From Micromonospora endophytica (GTDB lineage Bacteria > Actinomycetota > Actinomycetes > Mycobacteriales > Micromonosporaceae), in contig NZ_POTX01000005.1 in NCBI RefSeq assembly GCF_003236305.1, positions 1 through 62,997 of the forward strand: a DNA stretch of 62,997 nt, read 5' to 3'. Both the position numbers and the translations under genes were made by a program. The notes under the pieces are model-generated. The model searched no databases and had not been told where the DNA came from. It was given only the letters and a program-made list of their open reading frames with translations. Positions 17,254 through 28,830 of this stretch are shown in pieces. Position 1 is the stretch's first letter. Every line of letters begins with the position of its first letter.

Positions 17254-18834
17254 TCAGACGGCGGCGGCGTTCGCCCGGCCACCGCCCGCGCGTTTGGCGG
17301 CGTACATGGCGCCGTCGGCGCGGGTGAGGGCCTCTTCGATCGCGTACGCCGGGCCACTGGAGACCCCGACGCTCACCGTCACCGGCCAGCCGGTCAGGCC
17401 GGCGACGGCGGCCACGATCCGCCGCGCGACCTCGGTGGCCGCGACAGTGTCGGCGCCGGGCAGCACTGCGACGAACTCGTCCCCGCCCAGCCGGGCCACC
17501 ACATCGCCCGCGCGGACGTTGCCGGTGAGCAGTTGCGCGACAGTCCGCAGCACGTCGTCGCCGGTGGCATGCCCCAGCGAGTCGTTTATCTGCTTGAACC
17601 GGTCGATGTCCACCGCCAACACCGCCATCGGCTGGTCGGTGCCGGACGCGGTGAGGGTCCGCAGGGCGGTGTCGAGCCCGCGACGATTGGCCACTCCGGT
17701 GAGCGGGTCGGTCTGCGCCGCCCGTTCGGCCTGCTCGTGCTGCCAGCGCAGGACGTCGTACGACTGCATCGTCATCGCCGTGTGCAGCCAACGCTGCCGC
17801 TGCCGCCACAGCAGTTCCGCGAGCGCGTCGCCGTAGGTGAGACCGGGCACGGCATCCACTGACCCGCTGACCGACAGCAGCACCGCGTGCGTCCGGTGGA
17901 GGGCCGCCGAGATCAGCCAGTCGGTGTCGGGCGCCAGCGAGCCGACAGCCTTGCGGATCACCCGCAGCGCCTCGTCCAGCCGGCCCGAACGGCGCAACGC
18001 GACGGCGTGGAAGGGACGACACAGCAACAGCTCCTGATGCTGTTCCTGAAGTCCGTGGGCCTGCAGCAGCGCGATGTACCGAGGAATGTCGATCGCCGCG
18101 CCGGCCGGGTCCTGACGGTCGGCGCGGGAGCAGGCCGCGTACAGCAGCGCCGACAGCCGCCACACCTGCGCCCGGGGTCCGGACGCCTCCGCCGCCGCGC
18201 GCACCGCGTACTCCTCGGCGAGTGTGGTGTGCTTCTCCGCCTCGGCCACCTGACCGATCTGATAGAGCTCAAGCGCCCAGATGAGGTTGAGCTCCGCCAG
18301 GTTGCACAGCCACATCGCGCGGTTGCCGTTGTCCGGGTACGCCGCCCGGCAGGTCGCTTCGTACGCCGCCTGGAACTGCGGCACGGCCAGCTCGTAGAGG
18401 CGCAACTGGGCGTAGCCGATGGCGATGCCGGTGTGGGCATTGCCCCGGATCACCGGATCCGGCTCGTCGGCCAGCAGGGCCGTCTCCGCGCTCACCAGAT
18501 CGCGCAGCACCGCCTCGATGTCGTACTCGGCGATATCCTGGTCACCGAGGCGCAACCTTCTGGTGGCCCGCAGCGACAGCGCGCAGGAGCGCCAACCGGA
18601 GCTGTGCTCGCGGTCCGCAGCGGCCAGCATCAGATCGGCGGCGACGATGGCTGCGGGCAGCTCACCCAGCCGGGTCAACGCCACGACTCGGGCAAAGTGC
18701 ATCGCGGCCGGACCGTCGCGGATCTCCCCGGTGGGTTCGCGAAGCGCCGACTCGGCGGCGGCCAGCACCCGGGCCGCCGCGCCGGCCTGAGCCTCCTCGA
18801 GGAGGTTCAGGGCCCGGAGGGTCACATCGTCCAC
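17254..18834 (-). CDS. Diguanylate cyclase with TPR-like N-terminal region
   Basis: 526 residues. GTG 18834 is chosen because GGAGG lies five bases upstream; the longer frame adds an unlikely leader. The first ~360 residues are helical, alanine-rich and repeat-like (tetratricopeptide character) and lack membrane segments. The GGDEF domain (about 365-526) has DPLTGVANR, DIDRFKQINDSLGH, an intact RLGGDEF active site, and an RAGD inhibitory I-site five residues before it. It should make cyclic di-GMP from two GTP in the cytoplasm, with product inhibition. The input signal is unknown. Confidence 0.88.
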   Translation of the reverse strand: MDDVTLRALNLLEEAQAGAAARVLAAAESALREPTGEIRDGPAAMHFARVVALTRLGELPAAIVAADLMLAAADREHSSGWRSCALSLRATRRLRLGDQDIAEYDIEAVLRDLVSAETALLADEPDPVIRGNAHTGIAIGYAQLRLYELAVPQFQAAYEATCRAAYPDNGNRAMWLCNLAELNLIWALELYQIGQVAEAEKHTTLAEEYAVRAAAEASGPRAQVWRLSALLYAACSRADRQDPAGAAIDIPRYIALLQAHGLQEQHQELLLCRPFHAVALRRSGRLDEALRVIRKAVGSLAPDTDWLISAALHRTHAVLLSVSGSVDAVPGLTYGDALAELLWRQRQRWLHTAMTMQSYDVLRWQHEQAERAAQTDPLTGVANRRGLDTALRTLTASGTDQPMAVLAVDIDRFKQINDSLGHATGDDVLRTVAQLLTGNVRAGDVVARLGGDEFVAVLPGADTVAATEVARRIVAAVAGLTGWPVTVSVGVSSGPAYAIEEALTRADGAMYAAKRAGGGRANAAAV

Positions 18835-18928
18835 GCGGTCCTCCGCACCGCCCTGAGAAAGAAACAGACCGATGCTACGGCACGGCATCCCGATTCGGGC
18901 AGCCGTGGGCACGCCACCACCCATGACG

Positions 18929-18961
18929 ATGGAGGGTTCCCCGCACCGGGGAACCCTCCAT
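18929..18961 (-). terminator. Perfect 15-bp hairpin after the first DUF4360 gene
   Basis: Arms 18929-18943 and 18947-18961 are perfectly complementary with a 3-nt loop (CAC). It lies 27 bases beyond the stop of the DUF4360 gene ending at 18989 and next to the start of the diguanylate cyclase gene. Confidence 0.75.
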
Positions 18962-18988
18962 GACCTCGTCGCGCGTGGCGTCAGCGGA

Positions 18989-19642
18989 TCAGCACCTGGT
19001 CCAGTTCAGGTTGAACAGGGTGTCCACGTCGCCCTCGGTGGCCGTCATCGACATGCTGCTGCGGGTGCCGGAGCTGCCCGCGTCCACCCGCAGCTCGGTG
19101 TTGATGTTGAGCACCCGCTGCTGTTCACAGGGCAGGTAGACAAGCGCGTGGGCGACGTCCTGGGTGCTCCAGAAGCCGTTGTACGGGCCCGCGAACGTCA
19201 CCTCGGTACGGCTGTCGGCCGACGACCCCTGCCAGTAGTAATTGGTACGTTGCAGGCCGGTCGCGCCCGCGGCGACCCGGGCCCGGCCGCGGTAGTCGAC
19301 AGCAGCCACCGCGAAGGTCCAGCCGGCCGGCACGGTCACCACCACGCCGAGCTGACAGTTCTTCCGGCGGGCTGTCGCGTCGGCGCCGCCGCCCGCCTCG
19401 GCGACGAAGTCGCCGTAGCGGATCCGGAATCCGGTCTTGTCGGAGTTGGCGACGACCCGAGCCGTACCAGGCGCACAGCCGGAGCCGTTCGCGGCCACCA
19501 CGTCGACCGTGACGTTGCCCTCGGGGACCGCGCTGAGCGCGTCGGCCGGGCTGGCCTGCACCGGCGCGGGCAGGGCGAATGCGAGCACCGCGCCGAGCAC
19601 GACGACAATGCCCTTTCTCGCGACGGCAACTCGTTCTCTCAT
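18989..19642 (-). CDS. Secreted DUF4360 family protein, copy 1
   Basis: 217 residues from ATG 19642, which follows GAGGGGAA. Signal peptide: VARKGIVVVLGAVLAFALP then VQASP. The mature protein has the DUF4360 pattern: GSGCAPGTARVVANSDKTGFRIRYGDF, RRKNCQLGVVV, FAVAAVDYRGRA, and C-terminal CEQQRVLNINTELRVD. Four conserved cysteines suggest two disulphides in a beta-sandwich acting outside the cell. No biochemical role is established for the family. A paralogue is encoded divergently 478 bases away. Confidence 0.85.
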   Translation of the reverse strand: MRERVAVARKGIVVVLGAVLAFALPAPVQASPADALSAVPEGNVTVDVVAANGSGCAPGTARVVANSDKTGFRIRYGDFVAEAGGGADATARRKNCQLGVVVTVPAGWTFAVAAVDYRGRARVAAGATGLQRTNYYWQGSSADSRTEVTFAGPYNGFWSTQDVAHALVYLPCEQQRVLNINTELRVDAGSSGTRSSMSMTATEGDVDTLFNLNWTRC

Positions 19643-19782
19643 ACGATTCCCCTCAATACGTGGTGACCTCAACCGCAATCGAACAGGCAACATCGACGAC
19701 CACCCGGATGCGCACGTTCCCGGCGGCCTGGACGGCACCGCCACCAACACCGGAAGAGGATGCTCGGCATAGCTTGCGACGA

Positions 19783-19812
19783 ATGTTAGCGGCGCGGCAG
19801 CCACCCAAGCAA
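19783..19812 (-). promoter_or_regulatory. Promoter for DUF4360 copy 1
   Basis: Minus strand TTGCTT (19807-19812) and TAACAT (19783-19788) with an 18-base spacer. It predicts a leader of about 135 nt before the ATG at 19642. Pattern match only. Confidence 0.45.
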
Positions 19813-20047
19813 GCATTGATTGTGATCGATTGTTTACCTTCCCATAACACGGAAAGCGCCTGCTCAGCGTGGTGATTCAAGATCGGATTGACCGCATTTC
19901 CCGACAATTCACCCGAGGCGCCGGCCAGGATTGAGGCACTCCGCCCGAAGCTTCCACTATGACCGTTCTCGCAGGAGAGCGATCCGGGAGAGAGCTGGAT
20001 GCGAGTTCAGCTCGCCTTGCCCGAAAGGCCAATGGATCAGGAATCGT

Positions 20048-20077
20048 TTGACGTCGATCTATGCGGCTAATTACATT
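20048..20077 (+). promoter_or_regulatory. Promoter for DUF4360 copy 2
   Basis: TTGACG (20048-20053) and TACATT (20072-20077) with an 18-base spacer, within an AT-rich stretch. Predicted start near 20084, leaving a short leader with an AAGGGA ribosome site before ATG 20121. The interval 19813-20047 between the two divergent promoters is AT-rich but holds no gene that I can support. Confidence 0.55.
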
Positions 20078-20120
20078 GGTGGCCCACCATCGACCCCCGC
20101 ATCGAACTGAAGGGAGTTCC

Positions 20121-20768
20121 ATGCGAAAAATGCTCATCCGGGGTGGCGTAGTCCTCGCGCTGCTCGCCTCGTCGTTGACGGCGGGCGCACCGGCATCGGC
20201 CAGCCCCATCATGAACAACCCACCGCCGGACCAGGTCGTGATCGACCTGGTGGCAATGGCCGGCTCGGGCTGCCGACCCGGCACCGCCGACGTCGCGGTC
20301 TCCCCCGACAACAAGGCCTTCACCACCATCTACAGCGACTACCTGGTCCAGACCGGCCCCGGGGTGCCGGTCACCGAGGGGCGCAAGAACTGCCAGCTCA
20401 ACGTCCTGGTGCACGTGCCGAACGGCTACACCTTCGCGATCGTCAAGGTCGACTACCGCGGGTATGGGCTGCTCAACCGGGGCGTCACCGCCAACCAGCT
20501 GTCCAGCTACTACTTCCAGGGCATGACCCAGACCACCACCACGAACCACCGGATCCCGGCCCCGCTGGACGACAACTGGCTGGTGACCGACGAGGTGCCG
20601 ATCGCCTCCGCGGTCTGGCATCCCTGCGGTGAGCTGCGCAACCTCAACATCAACACGGAGTTGCGCCTCAGTCGGGGCACCTCGACCGGCACCAGCTTCC
20701 TGACGATGGACTCCACCGACGGCAGCATCACGACCATGTACCACCTGGCGTGGGCCGCCTGCCCGTGA
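20121..20768 (+). CDS. Secreted DUF4360 family protein, copy 2
   Basis: 215 residues. Signal peptide MRKMLIRGGVVLALLASSL then GAPASASP. It shares the whole DUF4360 layout with the divergent copy: GSGCRPGTADVAVSPDNKAFTTIYSDY, GRKNCQLNVLV, FAIVKVDYRGYG, CGELRNLNINTELRLS and a closing TMYHLAWAACP. The sequences are well diverged outside these blocks, so the duplication is not recent. Probably an exported structural or carbohydrate-facing protein; role unknown. Confidence 0.85.
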   Translation: MRKMLIRGGVVLALLASSLTAGAPASASPIMNNPPPDQVVIDLVAMAGSGCRPGTADVAVSPDNKAFTTIYSDYLVQTGPGVPVTEGRKNCQLNVLVHVPNGYTFAIVKVDYRGYGLLNRGVTANQLSSYYFQGMTQTTTTNHRIPAPLDDNWLVTDEVPIASAVWHPCGELRNLNINTELRLSRGTSTGTSFLTMDSTDGSITTMYHLAWAACP

Positions 20769-20784
20769 CCTCCGCCCCTGGTTA

Positions 20785-20832
20785 GACCTTGGTACGAAAG
20801 CGCCCTCTCCGGAGCGCTTTCGTACCAAGGTC
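20785..20832. terminator. 19-bp perfect hairpin between convergent genes
   Basis: Arms 20785-20803 and 20814-20832 are exactly complementary (19 bp) with a 10-nt loop. Sitting between the DUF4360 stop (20768) and the UvrA-like stop (20838), it can terminate both transcripts. Confidence 0.85.
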
Positions 20833-20837
20833 CCTGC

Positions 20838-23189
<2,352 letters not shown>

Positions 23190-23190
23190 C

Positions 23191-23601
<411 letters not shown>

Positions 23602-23606
23602 GTCGG

Positions 23607-24068
23607 TCAGGCTAGTAGCGAGCGCCTGACCTGGACTTCTCGATTCCTGATCGGTCTGGTCACCTGCTTCGTGACGCACGACGGCAGGCCCGCCGTCGCT
23701 GCTGTCACCTGGCGCCGGTAGGCACCGGGCGACACCCCCACCAACTCGGTGAAGCGGGTGGTGAAGGTGCCGAGCGAGGCACAGCCGACCGCGAAACAGA
23801 CATCGGTGACGCTGAGATCGCCCCGACGCAGCAGCGCCATCGCCCGCTCGATGCGCCGGGTCATCAGGTACGCGTACGGTGACTCACCGTACGCGATCCG
23901 GAACTGACGGCTGAGGTGTCCGGCGGACATGTTCGCGTCCCGGGCGAGCGCCTCGACGTTGAGCGGCTGCGCGTACTCCCGATCGATCCGGTCCCGGACC
24001 CGGCGCAGCCGGGCGAGGTCGCGCAGGTGCTGCGCCGAGGCATCTTTGCTGGCCATTCCCCCGATCAT
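23607..24068 (-). CDS. AraC family transcriptional regulator (short form)
   Basis: 153 residues, consisting of little more than the two-helix-turn-helix AraC DNA-binding domain: RVRDRIDREYAQPLNVEALARDANMSAGHLSRQFR, then SVTDVCFAVGCASLGTFTTRFTELVGVSPGAYRR. There is no N-terminal ligand domain, as in MarA/SoxS-like proteins, so activity is probably set by its amount. The ATG at 24068 follows GGCGAGG; ATG 24056 is a possible alternative. First gene of the AraC-VOC-UvrA-like operon. Confidence 0.87.
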   Translation of the reverse strand: MIGGMASKDASAQHLRDLARLRRVRDRIDREYAQPLNVEALARDANMSAGHLSRQFRIAYGESPYAYLMTRRIERAMALLRRGDLSVTDVCFAVGCASLGTFTTRFTELVGVSPGAYRRQVTAATAGLPSCVTKQVTRPIRNREVQVRRSLLA

Positions 24069-24192
24069 GCCACCTCGCCTCCCCGGTCCGCGGGTTGCCG
24101 TGCTGCCGGGCTCCCACCACGGTTGTCCACATCGGATAATCGGGCCGACCGAGCCGCCGCCCTCGATCGGCCGACGGCTATTGTCGTCGGTC

Positions 24193-24534
24193 GTGGAAGA
24201 TGATCACAGCGTGGTGTGGACGCTGCACCGGCGCGACGACGGCCAGACGATCGCTGATCTGGTGGTGACCGGCGGCAATTTCCCCTGGCTGGACGCGCGT
24301 GTCCAACCCCGGGACGGGCTCGCGGAGTTCCGACCGCTCTTCGCCGAGCAACTGCGGCTGCTCGATGGCGGCAGCGACGCGGAGAGCTGGGACCGCGCGT
24401 ACGGGGCGGTCCGCAACGCCGTCACGCTGCGGTACCCCGAGGGGGACGAGGCGCCCGAGTTCATCCTCCATATCAGCGGCGACGCGGCGTGGTGGCGGTG
24501 GAACGACGAGCCGACCGACCAGGAGGACGACTAG
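24193..24534 (+). CDS. Conserved hypothetical protein
   Basis: 113 residues from GTG 24193. It is acidic and tryptophan-rich (VVWTLHRRDDGQTIADLVVTG, GNFPWLDARVQP, DAAWWRWNDEP). I recognise it as a short conserved actinobacterial protein without assigned function. The frame remains open far upstream, but coding character begins here. Its stop overlaps the end of the convergent GH3 gene by four bases. Confidence 0.6.
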   Translation: MEDDHSVVWTLHRRDDGQTIADLVVTGGNFPWLDARVQPRDGLAEFRPLFAEQLRLLDGGSDAESWDRAYGAVRNAVTLRYPEGDEAPEFILHISGDAAWWRWNDEPTDQEDD

Positions 24535-26375
24535 GGCGCGTCGGTGCGGTAACCGATGCCCGATCCGTACCGGAAGAGGACCTTCGTGCCGTCGGGGGTG
24601 CGGATGGTGACCGGCAGGCGGCCGGTGGGTTCCGCACCGACGATGGTGTCGGCTATCGCGGCGAGGGAGACGTCGCGGTAGCCGTAGGCCGCGAGGTAGG
24701 TGGGGGCGGACGGGAAGTACGCGATGTCGTACGGGCCGCCGACGGCGACCGTCACGATCGGCTTCTTCGTCGCCAGCAGCGCCTTGACCAGGTTCTGCTG
24801 GGTCACGTCGTTCCAGGCGTTGTTGGTGATCACCACGGTGACGTCACTGGCCCTGGCCGCCGCCACCACCTGCTTGATGGTCTGGCTGTCCGGCGATCCG
24901 GTCCACATCGGCGTGGCCACCAGCCCCTTGCTGGACAGTTGGCTGGCCAGCCCGGGGACGGCGTTGACGCCCCAGCCGGTGACCAGCAGGTGTTGGCCCG
25001 ACTGCGCCGCCAACGGCAGCACCTGGTTCCGGTTGCGCAACAGTGTCATCGACCGGTGCGCGGCAACGGACATGGTCTGCTGGTCGGCGGCGGTGCCGAC
25101 GAACGAGTCGACGGCCTCGCTCGTGGTGAAGGGGTCGTCGAAGAGCCCCAGTTCAGCCTTCATCCGCAGGATCCGGTACACCGACTGGTCGATGCGGTGG
25201 CGGCTGATCGTGCCGTCGCGTACCGCGTCGAGCACTGTGGCGATGGCGGCGGGCGGATCCGTGGGCAGGAGCAACTCGTCGTTGCCGGCGTTGACGGCAT
25301 CGAGGATCACCTGCTCCTGCGGGATGCTCGCCAGCGCCGAGGCCCGCAACGCGTCGGTGATGACCACCCCGTCGTACTTGAGCTTGTCGCGCAGCAGTCC
25401 GGTGATGATGGGCTTGGAGAGCAGAGCCGGCGTGCGGGTGGGATCCAACGCCGGCACGATCACCGCCGTCGGCATGATCGATTTCACGCCGGCCTCGATC
25501 GCGGCCCGGAACGGCGGGATGTCCGTACGCAGAATCTCCTCCCGGCTCTCGTCGACGACGGCGATCCCGGTGTCCGGGTTGGCCTCCGCGCTGCCCAGCC
25601 CGGGGAAGTGTTTGGCCGTGGCGGCGACCCGACCGCTCTGCTGATATCCGGTCACGGCCGCCGCGCCGAAGGCGGAGACCGGCCTGGTCCGGTCGCCGAA
25701 CGAGCGGGTCCCGTCGGCGGTGTTGCGGGGGTTGGTGTTGACGTCGACCACCGGTGCGTGGTCCATGTTGATGCCCATCGCGCGCAGCTGCCGGCTGGTC
25801 GCGGCGGCCGTCGAGTACGACAGCCCGCGGTCGAACGTCGCGCCGATCGCCATGTTGCCCGGAGAGATCGCCGACGGTGGCGGAATCCGGGTGACGAATC
25901 CGCCCTCCTGGTCGGTGCTGATCTGCACCGGTACGCCCTTGTCGGCCAGTGCCGCCTTCTGCAACCCGTTGGACAGCAGGGCGACCTGCTGCGGATTGTT
26001 CAGGTTGTTGGAGGCGGTGAAGTAGATGATGCCGCCGGGGTGGTACTTCCGCAGCAGTTGGGCGCCATTGCGGATGTCGCTGCCGTAGAGCGCCTGGTTG
26101 GCAGCCACGTCGGTGGGGTTCGTGGTGGTGGCGGTGTCGCCGTACACCTGGAGGACGAACATCTGGCCCACCTTCTCCGCCAGCGTCATCCTCGCCATGA
26201 CCGCCCGGACCCGCTGGTCCGGCTGATGGCCGGCAGGCGGCCCGCCGTCGCCTCGGTACGCGCTGCGCTCCGGTGTCGAGCCCACCCCCGCCGAACCGCC
26301 GGCGGAGAGCATCAGGCCGCACGCGACGACCAGGACGACGGGAACCCGTAGGGCGGATCCGATCCGACGGAACAT
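24531..26375 (-). CDS. Secreted GH3 beta-N-acetylhexosaminidase-like glycosidase
   Basis: 614 residues. Signal peptide in MFRRIGSALRVPVVLVVACG. The N-terminal GH3 barrel has the NagZ-type KHFPGLG substrate loop and the nucleophile aspartate in GVVITDALRASAL near residue 285. A C-terminal domain follows (VLPLAAQSGQHLLVTGWG, KPIVTVAVGGPYDIAYF), ending GRLPVTIRTPDG. Expected to remove terminal GlcNAc from peptidoglycan fragments or chitooligosaccharides outside the cell. Longer than the two-residue-loop cytoplasmic NagZ of enterobacteria, as is normal for Gram-positive secreted forms. Confidence 0.88.
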   Translation of the reverse strand: MFRRIGSALRVPVVLVVACGLMLSAGGSAGVGSTPERSAYRGDGGPPAGHQPDQRVRAVMARMTLAEKVGQMFVLQVYGDTATTTNPTDVAANQALYGSDIRNGAQLLRKYHPGGIIYFTASNNLNNPQQVALLSNGLQKAALADKGVPVQISTDQEGGFVTRIPPPSAISPGNMAIGATFDRGLSYSTAAATSRQLRAMGINMDHAPVVDVNTNPRNTADGTRSFGDRTRPVSAFGAAAVTGYQQSGRVAATAKHFPGLGSAEANPDTGIAVVDESREEILRTDIPPFRAAIEAGVKSIMPTAVIVPALDPTRTPALLSKPIITGLLRDKLKYDGVVITDALRASALASIPQEQVILDAVNAGNDELLLPTDPPAAIATVLDAVRDGTISRHRIDQSVYRILRMKAELGLFDDPFTTSEAVDSFVGTAADQQTMSVAAHRSMTLLRNRNQVLPLAAQSGQHLLVTGWGVNAVPGLASQLSSKGLVATPMWTGSPDSQTIKQVVAAARASDVTVVITNNAWNDVTQQNLVKALLATKKPIVTVAVGGPYDIAYFPSAPTYLAAYGYRDVSLAAIADTIVGAEPTGRLPVTIRTPDGTKVLFRYGSGIGYRTDAP

Positions 26376-26718
26376 GGGGCTGCCCTCCCGTATCAGGACC
26401 CCGACCGTCGGCGTCCACCTCCTGGCACCCTCCCCGAGCAGACATGAATGTGCGGGTTTGTCGCTTTCAAATCACCCAGGAGTGGCGATACCGGCGGCCA
26501 AGGTGACAGCTGCCCCTGGCGGGGCCGGGAGGGGCCAATCAGGCCGAGACCGGTGCCGTGACGAACAGGCAGAACGGATGCCCCGCCGGGTCGGCTCAAC
26601 CCACGCCATCATCGACAACGAGGATGTGGCTGACTACGCTCAGATCCCATCTGAGCAGGGGCCGGTCAAGCGACGATCGGAGGACTGACCGCGCCGGGCA
26701 CCCCCTCCGGTTACTGTT

Positions 26719-26737
26719 TGTTGCGACAATTGCAACA
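26719..26737. promoter_or_regulatory. Inverted repeat in the 408-base gap before the cold-shock gene
   Basis: TGTTGC (26719-26724) and GCAACA (26732-26737) form a perfect 6-7-6 inverted repeat about 50 bases before the cold-shock gene. It is a candidate operator or cold-responsive leader element. The remainder of 26376-26783 has no gene or structure that I can support. Confidence 0.3.
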
Positions 26738-26783
26738 GGCGTTGTGTGAGTTTGTTGGCGTTGAGTAGGTGTGGGAGTTGGTT

Positions 26784-27212
26784 GTGGCTTCTGTGGGTAA
26801 AATCATCCGTTTCGACGACGTTCGCGGCTACGGATTCATTGCCCCGTCCGGTGGCGGCGAGGACATCTTCGTCCACGCGAACGATTTCGGCGAGCACCGC
26901 CACCTGGTGCGGCTGGGCCTGCCGGTCGAATACGAAGCGGTGGAGGGCGACCGCGGCCTGAAGGCCGCCTCGGTGCGCATCATCGAGCCGATCGGATCGT
27001 CGGACGCGACCACGAACGGCATCGAGCGCCGGCCCCGCGTCCGCATCGAGGGTGACGAAGAGATGTGTGACGTGCTGGCACCGGCCGAGTTCACCAGCGC
27101 CATAACCGAAGTGCTGCTGCGCTGTTCGCCGTCGTTGACCGGTGCCCAGATCATCGACATCAGGGAACGGTTCGTCGAGTTCAGCCGCGCCCACGGTTGG
27201 GTCGACGGCTGA
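26784..27212 (+). CDS. Cold-shock-domain protein with C-terminal extension
   Basis: 142 residues from GTG 26784, correctly spaced from GGGAG; the GTG at 26769 is less likely. Residues 1-65 are a cold-shock (S1-like OB) domain: GKIIRFDDVRGYGFIAP and GEDIFVHANDF hold the RNP1/RNP2 aromatic residues that bind single-stranded RNA or DNA. The remaining ~75 residues form an extension (CDVLAPAEFTSAITEVLL, IIDIRERFVEFSRAHGWV) absent from ordinary CspA proteins. It converges on the Ro60/TROVE gene, so an RNA-related link is possible but not shown. Confidence 0.85.
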   Translation: MASVGKIIRFDDVRGYGFIAPSGGGEDIFVHANDFGEHRHLVRLGLPVEYEAVEGDRGLKAASVRIIEPIGSSDATTNGIERRPRVRIEGDEEMCDVLAPAEFTSAITEVLLRCSPSLTGAQIIDIRERFVEFSRAHGWVDG

Positions 27213-27260
27213 GGTCCGGTGTTGCGGCGTCGGCCTGCCGGGCCGATGCCGCAACGCGCA

Positions 27261-28799
27261 TCAGAACGGCCACTGATCGCGGGATCCGACCTCGATCAGT
27301 GGGATCATCGCGAACGCGGCGTCGGACAGGCCACCGAAGGTGTGCCGGTTGCCCTCCGTCGGCATGTGCCCGACCCGGTACCCGGCCAGGTTCCAGGTGT
27401 AGACCGGCACCCGCGCGGGCACTGCCGCCGTCACGTCTGCCTCGCCATGCCAGTGCGCCTGCTCGTCGGTGAGGATGACCAGCCGGTCGTGCCCGTCGTA
27501 GTGATCCCGCACAGCCTGCTCCGTCCGGGTTCCGCCACCGTAGAAGTAGCCGCCGTCCTTGAATCGACGCACCGCGGTCAACACTGACTCGCCCGCGACT
27601 GCCGGAAACACCCGGCTGGCATCGGAGAACGACACCACTGTCGGGTTGCGCGCCCGAGCGGCAAGGGCGAGACCGAACACGGTGGCCGCGTCCCAGCAGC
27701 ACAGCGTGCCGTCCTTGCTGAACGCACTGCTCATCGAGAACGACGTGTCGATCAGGATCAGCGTCCGCGCGTCCAGGGCGGGCACGTTCGCCAGTGCATG
27801 CTGCAACGCCTGCTCCAGCGGGTACGCCCAACGCAAGCTCGGCGTCGCGTTGTACGCCGACAGGAAGCGCATCGGCAGTACCCGCGAGCGCGCGACCTCG
27901 CCCGGGTCGGCGAGCTTCGCCGCCACCGCTTCGGCCACGGCGTCGCTGACCCCGGCCCGGTCGAAGTTGCGCAGATTCCGCAGCAACGCCAGGTAGCCCA
28001 TGGTCGGGATGATCGCCTCCCAGGCCGCGGCGTCCATGGCGGACTGCCGCCAGCCGGCGAGCGCCTCCCAGGTCATGCCGGCCGCGCTGAGCACCGCCGG
28101 GTCGGTTACCTCTCGACGTTGCCCGACCGGAAGTCCCATCAGCTCGGCCCGCGCCGCCAGCACGGGTAGCGACTCGGGTAGCGGGTTGTCACGCTGGTGA
28201 CGCCGGTCCAGCGCGTGCCGGAACAGCTCCCCCTGCCGCTCGTCTCGCGCCCTCGGATGGGTCAGGTCGATGACGTCACCGAACCGCACGGCACTGCCCT
28301 CGGCGTCGTATTTGAGCAGGCTACGCTCGTGGTACAAGCGCACGACCGCATCCGCGATCCCCCGCTTCACCGGCTTCGGCAGCGCCCGGCCATGACGACC
28401 CAGCCAGTACGCCAACGCCTCACCCGGCTCGTCCGCACGCTGCAACGCCGCGTCCACGATGGCCCGGGAACCGGGAACACCCGCCGCGACCTGTGCCCGG
28501 GCGCCCTCCAGGGCCGCCACCACCGCCGCCGAACGCAGCATCGCACCGGTACGCAGCCACGGCACGAACCGGGCAAACCATTCGGGGTCGGTGACCGCGA
28601 CCGCGGCCACCAGCTCACGAAACCGGGCGTCGCGGTGAGCGGCACCCTCGTAGAAGGTGTCCTCACCGACCATGTTCGACACCGCGAGCAGAAACAACTC
28701 GGCGCGCGGCTCCCGGCTGAAGCCCGGCGCGCCCTCGGCGGTCACCGCCTCGCCCGTTCCGTGGTGCTGCCGGCGCAGCTTGATGTTGAACTTGGCCAT
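27261..28799 (-). CDS. rsr: TROVE domain / Ro60 orthologue (Rsr)
   Basis: 512 residues. ATG 28799 follows GGGGGAA. The first ~335 residues are the HEAT-repeat TROVE ring that binds the ends of misfolded RNA and Y RNA, with the family hallmark PTMGYLALLRNLRNF at about 265-279. A von Willebrand A domain follows: MIDAS residues Asp351, Ser353 and Ser355 in LIDTSFSMS, Thr near 424 in GGGTRT, and Asp445 in ILTDEQ. Bacterial Rsr partners with Y RNA and exoribonucleases in RNA decay and stress recovery. Two Y-RNA-like units lie end to end directly upstream on the same strand. No RtcB ligase gene is seen nearby. Confidence 0.93.
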   Translation of the reverse strand: MAKFNIKLRRQHHGTGEAVTAEGAPGFSREPRAELFLLAVSNMVGEDTFYEGAAHRDARFRELVAAVAVTDPEWFARFVPWLRTGAMLRSAAVVAALEGARAQVAAGVPGSRAIVDAALQRADEPGEALAYWLGRHGRALPKPVKRGIADAVVRLYHERSLLKYDAEGSAVRFGDVIDLTHPRARDERQGELFRHALDRRHQRDNPLPESLPVLAARAELMGLPVGQRREVTDPAVLSAAGMTWEALAGWRQSAMDAAAWEAIIPTMGYLALLRNLRNFDRAGVSDAVAEAVAAKLADPGEVARSRVLPMRFLSAYNATPSLRWAYPLEQALQHALANVPALDARTLILIDTSFSMSSAFSKDGTLCCWDAATVFGLALAARARNPTVVSFSDASRVFPAVAGESVLTAVRRFKDGGYFYGGGTRTEQAVRDHYDGHDRLVILTDEQAHWHGEADVTAAVPARVPVYTWNLAGYRVGHMPTEGNRHTFGGLSDAAFAMIPLIEVGSRDQWPF

Positions 28800-28830
28800 C
28801 ACGTTCCCCCGTGTCACTCACCGAGGCGCC

